This document shows, piece after piece, positions 1-5,321 of a stretch of 20,046 nt of DNA. Source of the DNA: an uncultured Ruminococcus sp. (lineage in GTDB: Bacteria > Bacillota > Clostridia > Oscillospirales > Acutalibacteraceae). Under the pieces are notes generated by a model that had not been told where the DNA came from, ran no database searches, and saw nothing but the letters and a program-made list of their open reading frames with translations. Positions within the stretch are counted from its first letter, which is position 1, and every line of letters starts with the position of its first letter. The stretch covers positions 1 to 20,046 of the forward strand of contig CADBRK010000093.1 of NCBI GenBank assembly GCA_902797065.1, in the 5' to 3' direction. The position numbers and the translations under genes are program-made.

Positions 1-3
1 CGC

Positions 4-79
4 AGGAGCTAAAGCTCCACGACGTTTGTTGACGTCGTCGCTCGCTCCAATCAAGCGAGCTTGTTGGAGCTTAGCTCCT
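4..79. repeat. Nested palindromic element (four hairpins, cloverleaf-like)
   Basis: Four short inverted repeats follow each other. They are GGAGCT/AGCTCC (5-18), CGACGT/ACGTCG (20-37), GCTCGCT/AGCGAGC (40-60) and GGAGC/GCTCC (66-78). The first and last arms (4-19 and 65-79) are also complementary to each other over about 15 nt with one inserted base. The whole block can therefore fold either as a chain of hairpins or as a closed, cloverleaf-like structure. No gene overlaps it. It could be an interspersed palindromic repeat, the edge of a mobile element, or a structured terminator region for a gene outside the window. The structure is directly visible; its identity is not known. Confidence 0.7.
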
Positions 80-146
80 CGTTTAATTATACTCTTTAAA
101 ACAGATTAAGTCAATCATCGACTTTTTATTATATTATAAAGCAAAG

Positions 147-203
147 ACGATGGCTGTGCTTATTTCGAAAAAGATTTTACATCTTATCGTGTACAGCCAT
201 CGT
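147..203 (-). terminator. Long-stem hairpin downstream of the sigma-like gene
   Basis: A perfect 11-bp inverted repeat (147-157 with 193-203, arm ACGATGGCTGT) encloses a second small hairpin (AAGAT/ATCTT, 171-185). It lies 7 bp beyond the stop codon of the leftward gene ending at 210. Read leftwards it is followed by a T-rich stretch (CTTTGCTTT). The large loop makes it an atypical intrinsic terminator, and a 3'-end stabilising structure is equally possible. Confidence 0.5.
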
Positions 204-209
204 TTCTTG

Positions 210-500
210 TTATACAAATGATCTCAGTTTCTGAAGATTCTTGCCTGCCGCCTTGATGTGCCTTGAAACAGTTGACTTATGCAGCCCAAGTTTTTCTGCT
301 ATTTCGGGTATTTTACGTTTTTCAAAGTAGTACATTGTCAGACACTGCCTTTGCCTTTCGGTCAGTGTGTACAACATAGCTTTGCTGACCATTGCGTGCA
401 TTTTCTTAATATCGGATCTGTTGTCTTCACGCTGAGCATATAAACTCTGCATGTAGATCTCTTCCAGCTGACTGTCGAGTGAATATACTTTAACGCCCAA
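210..500 (-). CDS. Sigma-70 region 4-like HTH regulator, small
   Basis: This 96-residue protein carries a sigma-70 region 4-type helix-turn-helix in its C-terminal half, residues about 47-92. Typical features are TERQRQCLTMYYFE followed by IPEIAEKLGLHKSTVSRHI. There is no region 2, so it cannot be a full sigma factor. Proteins of this type are common as late or early activators in Firmicutes prophages and conjugative elements. The start at 500 is TTG, preceded by AAAGGAG 10 nt upstream. The gene overlaps the end of the upstream 78-codon gene by 11 bp, so the two are probably translationally coupled. With the divergent XRE/ImmA pair it makes up a mobile-element-style control module. The HTH assignment is solid; the biological target is unknown. 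Confidence 0.8.
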   Translation of the reverse strand: MGVKVYSLDSQLEEIYMQSLYAQREDNRSDIKKMHAMVSKAMLYTLTERQRQCLTMYYFEKRKIPEIAEKLGLHKSTVSRHIKAAGKNLQKLRSFV

Positions 501-726
501 TTCTTCCGCGCTCCTTTATTTCTTTTCCCCTTGCTTCAAGTTCAAGCATATTATATAAGCATTCACGCTTCATTTCATAAAACATTCTTTTACTCCGTTC
601 GTTATCAGACCTTTCTTTCGCTGTTTCAAATCTTTTGGGAAGATTGCTTTCCTTGATCAATCTGTCCAACACCTCAACCTGTTCTCTGTACTGCATTGCA
701 CAATCCAAATAATCTTTGTACGTCAT
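490..726 (-). CDS. Small charged hypothetical protein, co-operonic with sigma-like gene
   Basis: A 78-residue, highly charged and probably all-helical protein (many Lys, Arg and Glu), with no recognised family. The reading frame stays open further upstream to 837. The ATG at 726 is chosen because AAGGAGG sits directly in front of it at optimal spacing. Its last codons overlap the TTG start of the downstream sigma-like gene by 11 bp. Small proteins of this style precede sigma-like regulators in phage and ICE operons, but no function can be assigned from sequence. A 13-bp palindrome lies in its leader (743-755), so it is probably controlled by the divergently encoded repressor. Confidence 0.7.
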   Translation of the reverse strand: MTYKDYLDCAMQYREQVEVLDRLIKESNLPKRFETAKERSDNERSKRMFYEMKRECLYNMLELEARGKEIKERGRIGR

Positions 727-742
727 ATTTCCTCCTTGCGTC

Positions 743-755
743 ACACGATTCGTGT
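743..755. promoter_or_regulatory. Candidate operator, ACACGA-T-TCGTGT palindrome
   Basis: A perfect 6+1+6 palindrome lies 17 bp upstream of the ATG of the leftward 78-codon gene, just before its ribosome binding site. It shares 10 of 13 positions with the palindrome in the divergent promoter at 1010-1022. One DNA-binding protein, most likely the XRE repressor encoded at 1070, may therefore bind both. Confidence 0.5.
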
Positions 756-821
756 ATCTGACTGATGAAAAATTAAGACATACACTCCGAAAATACATAT
801 ACCTTATTACCATCCCCTGCC

Positions 822-857
822 TCAAATCGATATACACACCGTTTCGTCTCGATTTGA
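822..857. repeat. Inverted repeat with TCAAATCGA arms
   Basis: TCAAATCGA (822-830) and its exact complement TCGATTTGA (849-857) are separated by 18 bp. The same AAATC/GATTT core recurs in the palindrome at 928-949, so these are probably half-sites of one regulator. The binding protein is not known. Confidence 0.45.
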
Positions 858-927
858 CGGCTTGTATTTTAGAGAAATATATCTTTAATTAATAACTTAC
901 CATATTTTTACAGAAAAATCAACCCTT

Positions 928-949
928 AAATCAAACATTTGTTCGATTT
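928..949. promoter_or_regulatory. Candidate operator, 22-bp imperfect palindrome
   Basis: The segment starts AAATCAAACA and ends TTCGATTT. It matches its own reverse complement at 18 of 22 positions. It lies between the divergent genes and shares the AAATCGA core with the inverted repeat at 822-857. It is a candidate second binding site for the repressor or for another local regulator. Confidence 0.4.
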
Positions 950-1001
950 ATTTTATATGTACCGTTACAAGTACAGTTAAAAGAATTTTTCATAAAACCG
1001 G

Positions 1002-1030
1002 TTGCAATCACACAAAACGTGTGTTATAAT
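1002..1030 (+). promoter_or_regulatory. Promoter of the XRE repressor/ImmA operon with embedded operator
   Basis: TTGCAA (1002-1007) and TATAAT (1025-1030) are separated by exactly 17 bp, a near-consensus sigma-A promoter. Within the spacer lies ACAC-AAAAC-GTGT (1010-1022), a palindrome of the same design as that at 743-755. Binding there would block the promoter, which suggests autoregulation of the repressor. Confidence 0.75.
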
Positions 1031-1069
1031 AGCTGTAAAAAAAGTTATCATCAAAAGGATTGATTTAAT

Positions 1070-1447
1070 GTGGATAATTTGTTTGGTCAACGTCTCCGCG
1101 AATTAAGGCAGAAAAAGGGGCTTACGCAGAAAGAACTTGCGAAATTGCTTTCGATAAGTCCGTCCGCTGTAGGGATGTACGAACAAGGCAGACGCGAACC
1201 CGAGAATTCTCTGCTTTCAAAACTATGCAGCATATTGGATACGACTACCGATTACCTGATCGGCTTCACCAAAGCTCCGCAGGATGTCGGAGAAGTAATC
1301 GAGGACTTTACCGGAATGCTGATGTCGCAGCAAGGTCTTATGTTTAACGGACAACCTATAACGCCCGAAGACAGAGAAAAGATCGTAATAGCCATCAGAT
1401 CTGCCGCGGCGGTTGTAATACCCGACAGCAGCAAAAACAACAAGTGA
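1070..1447 (+). CDS. XRE-family HTH transcriptional repressor (ImmR-like)
   Basis: A 125-residue protein with a cI/XRE-type helix-turn-helix in residues about 6-64. The pattern runs LRQKKGLTQKELAKLLSIS, then AVGMYEQGRREPE, then LCSILDTTTDYLIG. The C-terminal half is variable and probably mediates dimerisation. The start at 1070 is GTG, with AAAAGGA 10 nt upstream. The next gene, an ImmA-type protease, begins 10 bp after this stop. In ICEBs1 and related elements the ImmA partner cleaves the ImmR repressor to switch the element on, and the layout here fits that arrangement. Likely targets are the palindromes at 743-755 and 1010-1022. Family assignment is firm; the ImmR role is inferred from context. 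Confidence 0.88.
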   Translation: MDNLFGQRLRELRQKKGLTQKELAKLLSISPSAVGMYEQGRREPENSLLSKLCSILDTTTDYLIGFTKAPQDVGEVIEDFTGMLMSQQGLMFNGQPITPEDREKIVIAIRSAAAVVIPDSSKNNK

Positions 1448-1457
1448 GGATATTGAT

Positions 1458-1919
1458 TTGGACAAGATAAAAGAAAAAGTCAAAGACCTGAAGAAAAAGC
1501 ACCGCACATCTTGCCCGTTTGAGCTGTGCGACGCTTTGGGGATAAGTGTTTTTTATTATGATCTTCCCGATTGTGTCAACGGTTTTTACTTTAAATGTAT
1601 GAAGAACTATATCATTATCATTAACGAGAATCTTCCATACGAAAATCAGAGAGTGACAGCAGCACATGAACTGGGGCATATTATTCTTCACGGGAAAACA
1701 AATTCATTTCAGCTTACCGAGTGTACAGATATTCCGATAGAACGCCTTGAAAACGAAGCGGATTATTTTGCCTCGTGCCTTCTGATCGACGAAATTCAGC
1801 TCAAATATGACTACGGTGACAGTCCGCTCAGCTGCAGCGATGTCGCAAGTATCTGCATGCTGCCCGAAAGAATGGTTCGTCTGTACGCATATAAAAGCGG
1901 TCTGTTTACCGAAATCTAA
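1458..1919 (+). CDS. ImmA/IrrE-type zinc metallopeptidase
   Basis: A 153-residue protein of the ImmA/IrrE (COG2856) family. The zinc motif HELGH is at residues 70-74. The expected downstream glutamate ligand lies in the ENEADYFASCLL segment (E100). Proteins of this family cleave XRE repressors and so derepress a mobile element or stress regulon. The start at 1458 is TTG, with GTGAGGA 8 nt upstream, and the gene follows the XRE repressor by 10 bp. No other TTG or ATG nearby fits better. The presumed substrate is the neighbouring repressor. No integrase or conjugation gene follows, so the pair may be a remnant or a domesticated switch. Confidence 0.88.
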   Translation: MDKIKEKVKDLKKKHRTSCPFELCDALGISVFYYDLPDCVNGFYFKCMKNYIIIINENLPYENQRVTAAHELGHIILHGKTNSFQLTECTDIPIERLENEADYFASCLLIDEIQLKYDYGDSPLSCSDVASICMLPERMVRLYAYKSGLFTEI

Positions 1920-1933
1920 CTGCATACAAAAAA

Positions 1934-1957
1934 ATCGGACAGTCAAAGCTGCCCGAT
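1934..1957. terminator. Bidirectional intrinsic terminator
   Basis: The stem ATCGGaCAG/CTGcCCGAT (one A-C mismatch, 6-nt loop) is flanked by an A-run on the left and a T-run on the right. It sits between the convergent ImmA and permease genes and can serve both strands. Confidence 0.85.
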
Positions 1958-1972
1958 ATTTTTTGTAGATCA

Positions 1973-2917
1973 TTATCCCTTTACAGCGCCGGATACAACA
2001 CCCTCGATAATATACTTCTGACAAATCAGATAGAATATGATTATCGGAATAATAGCAAGCACAAGCATTGCCATCATAGCGCCCATATCAACAGAACCGA
2101 ATCCGCCCTTCAGATACTGAATAGCTATCGGAACAGTCCTATACTTTGTCTTGTCCAGAACCAGTGACGGAAGCAGATAGTCGTTCCATATCCACATTGC
2201 TTCAAGAATAGCAACCGAAATACATGTCGGTTTAAGGATAGGCATAACAACCTGGAAATATGTCTGCACCGGGTTGCAGCCGTCGATCATCGCGGCTTCT
2301 TCTATCTCAATGGGAATCGACTTGGCAAATCCGCAGAACATAAACACCGCCAGTCCCGCTCCGAATCCAAGGTAAACCACAATGATACCTATAGGATTGC
2401 CAAGATGCAGAAAATCGGCTGTCTTAGCGAGTGTAAACATAACCATCTGGAAAGGTACTATCATTGAGAACACGCACAGATAGTACATACATTTAGAGAA
2501 TAGACTGTTTACTCTTGTGATATACCAACCGCACATTGATGTACAAAGAATTATTACAATAACAGAACCAACCGTTATGATTACCGAATTAATAAACGCA
2601 GACGTAAATCCTATCTTCTCCATACCTGAGGTATAGTTGAAGAACAAAGGATCAACAATGGTTTTTTGTGTAGGAAGTGTAAACGGACTTCTGTTAATAT
2701 ATGCTTTTCTCTTAAATGAGTTTATCAAAACCAAAAGAATAGGAATTACATAAATCAAGGAAATAAAAGAAAGCAGTATCATCCATAAAGTTGAGAAAGG
2801 CGACTTTCTGCTGCTGCCTCCGTGCGACTTTTTGCGTGCGCTCGCCTTTACTAATTTCTCGATCTCCGGCGGTAAAGCATCGCCTTTCTGGAGAGTTGTC
2901 GGTACATACTTTGCCAT
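1973..2917 (-). CDS. Carbohydrate ABC transporter permease (MalG/LacG type)
   Basis: A 314-residue inner-membrane permease with six predicted transmembrane segments, after a basic cytosolic N-terminal extension of about 40 residues. The EAA loop that docks the ABC ATPase is at residues about 206-228 (EEAAMIDGCNP). The C-terminus GVVSGAVKG is typical of the MalG/UgpE subfamily of carbohydrate uptake (CUT1) systems. The ATG at 2917 overlaps the TAA of the upstream permease by one base (TAATG), with AAGGAGG in front, so the two subunits are translationally coupled. It forms a heterodimer with the next permease and receives substrate from the lipoprotein encoded at 5322-6728. The substrate cannot be read from the sequence. 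The long N-terminal extension is slightly unusual. Confidence 0.93.
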   Translation of the reverse strand: MAKYVPTTLQKGDALPPEIEKLVKASARKKSHGGSSRKSPFSTLWMILLSFISLIYVIPILLVLINSFKRKAYINRSPFTLPTQKTIVDPLFFNYTSGMEKIGFTSAFINSVIITVGSVIVIILCTSMCGWYITRVNSLFSKCMYYLCVFSMIVPFQMVMFTLAKTADFLHLGNPIGIIVVYLGFGAGLAVFMFCGFAKSIPIEIEEAAMIDGCNPVQTYFQVVMPILKPTCISVAILEAMWIWNDYLLPSLVLDKTKYRTVPIAIQYLKGGFGSVDMGAMMAMLVLAIIPIIIFYLICQKYIIEGVVSGAVKG

Positions 2918-3762
2918 TACTGCTGTACCTCCTTCCTATGTGTGAAGAAAAGCTGAGCTATTGCAAGTGCTCCTACTATCAGGAAGAACACAACTGCTTT
3001 CGCCTGACCTACACCTTCAAAGCCGGTTCTGCCATAGAATGTATTATAAATATTCAAAGCAAGAAGCTCGGATTTATTGGACGGTGCGCCGTTGGTAAGC
3101 GCAAGGTTCTGGTCGTACAGCTTAAATGAGTTTGTAAGTGTAAGGAACGTACATATTGTGATCGAAGGCATTACCATAGGCAGTATTACCTTGGTAAGCA
3201 CCTGACCGTTGGTTGCTCCGTCGATACGCGCAGCTTCAAGCAGTTCTCCGGGAACGTTCTGTATACCTGCGATATAAATGATCATCATATAGCCGATCTG
3301 CTGCCAGTTCATAAGTATGATCATGCCCCAGAATCCGTTTGTTGCACTATATGTAAGAGTCTGACCGAAATTAGCAAGTATTCCGTTCAGAATAAGCTGC
3401 CAGATATAACCGAGAACGATACCGCCGATAAGATTCGGCATAAAGAATACCGTTCTGAAAAGATTTGTTCCTCTGATACCCTTTGTAAGCAGCATAGCTA
3501 TTGCAAATCCGAAGAAATTTATAGTTATAACCGAAACCAACGCGAACAATGCGGTATACCAAAGGGCATGGATAAACTCCTGATCCTTAAACATATCCGT
3601 AAAGTTGCTTAACCCTACCCACTGTGCATCGTTTACCGTGGTGAACTTACAGAACGAAAGATAAATACCCATACCGAAAGGTACTAAAAATCCGATAATA
3701 AATGCTGCTAAGGTTGGCAACGCAAAAAGCGGAAAATATATTCTTAAAACTTTTTTATTCAC
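2917..3762 (-). CDS. Carbohydrate ABC transporter permease (MalF/LacF type)
   Basis: A 281-residue permease with six transmembrane helices. The EAA loop is at residues about 173-199 (ELLEAARIDGATNGQ). It lacks the large periplasmic loop of enteric MalF, as is usual in Gram-positive CUT1 systems. The start is GTG at 3762, preceded by AGAGGGG, and the stop overlaps the next gene's ATG by one base. It is the first of the two permease subunits on this strand. The binding protein lies upstream, but a DUF815 ATPase gene intervenes. No nucleotide-binding subunit is encoded nearby. In many Firmicutes a shared MsmX-type ATPase energises such importers, and that is the likely situation here. Confidence 0.93.
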   Translation of the reverse strand: MNKKVLRIYFPLFALPTLAAFIIGFLVPFGMGIYLSFCKFTTVNDAQWVGLSNFTDMFKDQEFIHALWYTALFALVSVITINFFGFAIAMLLTKGIRGTNLFRTVFFMPNLIGGIVLGYIWQLILNGILANFGQTLTYSATNGFWGMIILMNWQQIGYMMIIYIAGIQNVPGELLEAARIDGATNGQVLTKVILPMVMPSITICTFLTLTNSFKLYDQNLALTNGAPSNKSELLALNIYNTFYGRTGFEGVGQAKAVVFFLIVGALAIAQLFFTHRKEVQQ

Positions 3763-3806
3763 TCTGATCTTCCCCTCTTGTCAGCCTGTTTTGTATTTGC
3801 TGAATA

Positions 3807-3820
3807 CCCGAGATTTCGGG
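3807..3820. other. Short hairpin between ATPase and permease genes
   Basis: CCCGA/TCGGG with a 4-nt loop lies in the 105-bp gap between the AAA+ ATPase gene and the permease start. Neither side has a proper T-run, so it is unlikely to terminate on its own. It may be an RNA-processing or stabilising stem, or belong to the adjacent repeat. Confidence 0.35.
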
Positions 3821-3821
3821 C

Positions 3822-3866
3822 AAAAAGTACGGCAATTACCGAAAAAGGTAACTTTTCACAAACGAG
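3822..3866 (+). repeat. Left copy of a ~44-bp inverted repeat flanking the AAA+ ATPase gene
   Basis: Starting AAAAAGTACGGCA and ending TTTTCACAAACGAG, this segment lies just past the ATPase stop codon. It is an inverted copy of 5186-5229. I count 38 matching positions, five mismatches that are all transitions, and three single-base gaps. Within the copy, AAAAGT and ACTTTT can pair around an inner CGG/CCG hairpin. Confidence 0.75.
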
Positions 3867-3867
3867 A

Positions 3868-5160
3868 TCACTGTTGTCCGAGTAAGTAATCCACAAACTG
3901 CTGAGCAGTCCTGCCCGACATACCGCCGTGATTCAGCGCCCATTTGTTTGCCTCCTGCAAAAGCCTTTCATTATCCATATTGACGCCGTTTCTCTCTGCC
4001 AATGCAGCAACGATCTGCTCGTATTCCTTCTTGATCGGAGCACCGAAGAAAATAGTTACGCCGAACCGAGCCGAGAGAGAAAGCTTCTCCTGCATGGTGT
4101 CGGTCTTATGGACATCACCGCTCCAGTCTTCGCGGTCGCTGAAATTCTCTTTGATAATGTGTCTTCTGTTGGACGTAGCATAAATAAGCACATTCTGAGG
4201 TTTCTTCTCCAGACCGCCCTCGATAATAGCCTTGAGGTATTTATACTCAACCTCAAAATCCTCAAACGACAGATCGTCCATATAAATAATGAATTTATAA
4301 TTTCTGTTCTTTATCTGAGCTATAATATCGCTGAGATCACGAAGCTGGTGCTTATACAGTTCTATGATACGCAGACCGTCATCAAAGTATTTATTCAGAA
4401 TTGCTTTTATAGAAGACGACTTGCCCGTACCGGCGTCACCAAACAACAGACAGTTGTTTGCGCGCTTTCCTTTAAGAAAGGCTTCGGTATTATCGGTAAG
4501 CTTTTTCTTTGCGGTTTCGTATCCGATAAGATCATCAAGCTTGACATGAGCGATATTATTGATCGGTACAATCTGTGCTTTACCGTTCTCGTCCGGAACA
4601 ACTCTGAACGCCTTATGCAGACCGAACTTTCCGACGCCGAACGTCTGATAAAACTCCGTCATATAGCCTTTGAACTCATATATGTTTACGCTGTTTGCGA
4701 GAGTTTTGCTCAATGAACAGATACGGTCACGAATGCGCTTGTTAAATATTTTTCCCGCATCATCGGATCGTTTATAGTTAAGCACCATATCAAGGGCGTT
4801 ATCGGTACATACAGCTTTCAGTCGCTTGAAATCATACAAAAACATTTGCCTGAAAATTATAAAATCAAGCTCTGCCAAACGGCTGATCGTACCTTCGGGA
4901 TCACCCTTAAGCTCGCATGTCGTACTGAAACCGTTCTCGTGATTCACCATAAGCCAGGTAAGATAGTTCTGCCAAAGGTTACCCTCAAATCCGTATTCAC
5001 CGGCAAGCTGTACTAATCTGCCAATACAGCAATAAAGCTTATCCCTGTTTTCATCCGTATCGGAATAAACATCAGCGTCGTTCATTAAAGCGACCATATC
5101 ATACATAAGCTCGCTTTGCGGGATATTTCTATATACGATAAGTCTGTTTAAATCTAACAT
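3868..5160 (-). CDS. DUF815-type AAA+ ATPase
   Basis: A 430-residue soluble protein whose C-terminal half (about 205-430) is a DUF815 AAA+ ATPase domain. Visible motifs are Walker A GDAGTGKSS (241-249), Walker B FIIYMDDLSFED (290-301), a sensor-1 YATSNRRH (327-334) and a sensor-2-like SGRTAQQF (415-422). The N-terminal 200 residues are helical and unassigned. The cellular role of DUF815 ATPases is poorly defined. The ATG at 5160 is preferred, with AGGG 8 nt upstream. A GTG at 5268 in the same frame would add 36 residues but lacks a ribosome binding site and abuts the hairpin after the binding-protein gene. The gene sits between an ABC binding protein and its permeases, where no AAA+ protein is expected. 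Inverted repeats bracket it. Confidence 0.85.
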   Translation of the reverse strand: MLDLNRLIVYRNIPQSELMYDMVALMNDADVYSDTDENRDKLYCCIGRLVQLAGEYGFEGNLWQNYLTWLMVNHENGFSTTCELKGDPEGTISRLAELDFIIFRQMFLYDFKRLKAVCTDNALDMVLNYKRSDDAGKIFNKRIRDRICSLSKTLANSVNIYEFKGYMTEFYQTFGVGKFGLHKAFRVVPDENGKAQIVPINNIAHVKLDDLIGYETAKKKLTDNTEAFLKGKRANNCLLFGDAGTGKSSSIKAILNKYFDDGLRIIELYKHQLRDLSDIIAQIKNRNYKFIIYMDDLSFEDFEVEYKYLKAIIEGGLEKKPQNVLIYATSNRRHIIKENFSDREDWSGDVHKTDTMQEKLSLSARFGVTIFFGAPIKKEYEQIVAALAERNGVNMDNERLLQEANKWALNHGGMSGRTAQQFVDYLLGQQ

Positions 5161-5185
5161 AATATCATCCCTGCTTCGCAGCCGC

Positions 5186-5229
5186 CTCTTCTGTGAAAAA
5201 CCACCTTTTCGGCAACTGCCGTACTTTTT
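5186..5229 (-). repeat. Right copy of the ~44-bp inverted repeat flanking the AAA+ ATPase gene
   Basis: On the minus strand this reads AAAAAGTACGGCAGTTGCC onward to TTTTTCACAGAAGAG, matching 3822-3866 in opposite orientation. It lies in the leader of the ATPase gene, 26 bp before the ATG. The inner CGGCA-GT-TGCCG is a perfect small hairpin. In the ATPase transcript the two copies could pair with each other across the whole coding region. Confidence 0.75.
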
Positions 5230-5270
5230 TTGGTTGTCTATAAAAAATATTTTTTTCAAAAAATCCACAA

Positions 5271-5299
5271 AGAGTGAACGGAGCAGTTCCGTCCACTCT
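5271..5299 (-). terminator. Hairpin after the sugar-binding protein gene (leaky terminator or stabiliser)
   Basis: AGAGTG-ACGGA pairs with TCCGT-CACTCT through 11 bp with one mismatch and a 5-nt loop, about 22 bp beyond the stop codon. Read leftwards it is followed by TTGTGG and then a T6 run, so the U-tract is displaced. Such structures often let binding protein be made in excess over the downstream permeases. Confidence 0.7.
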
Positions 5300-5321
5300 C
5301 TGTTATCGGAAATATTATTGA

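Larger units (their letters stand above)
727..1069. other. Divergent regulatory region, no gene
   Basis: This 343-bp AT-rich gap separates the leftward 78-codon gene from the rightward repressor gene. It contains a good rightward promoter, two copies of an ACAC-N5-GTGT palindrome, and several AAATCGA-type half-sites in inverted arrangement (822-857 and 928-949). There is also a TGTAC-N8-GTACA inverted repeat at 958-975. No leftward promoter with convincing -35 and -10 boxes was found. The open frame at 727-837 lacks its own start signal and is treated as leader. Confidence 0.7.

Noticed and set aside
727..837. Upstream extension of the 78-codon gene
   Set aside because: The frame is open but lacks a start with a ribosome binding site and covers the putative operator. 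The internal ATG at 726 has AAGGAGG.
3928..4716. Plus-strand open frame antisense to the AAA+ ATPase
   Set aside because: The opposite strand carries intact Walker A, Walker B and sensor motifs, so this frame is a shadow.
3822..5229. Classical insertion sequence
   Set aside because: The bracketed gene is a DUF815 ATPase without transposase motifs, and no target-site duplication was visible outside the repeats. The structure is reported as a finding instead.
5161..5268. N-terminal extension of the ATPase from a GTG at 5268
   Set aside because: There is no ribosome binding site, it abuts the hairpin after the binding-protein gene, and the added residues are a low-complexity basic stretch translated across the inverted repeat.
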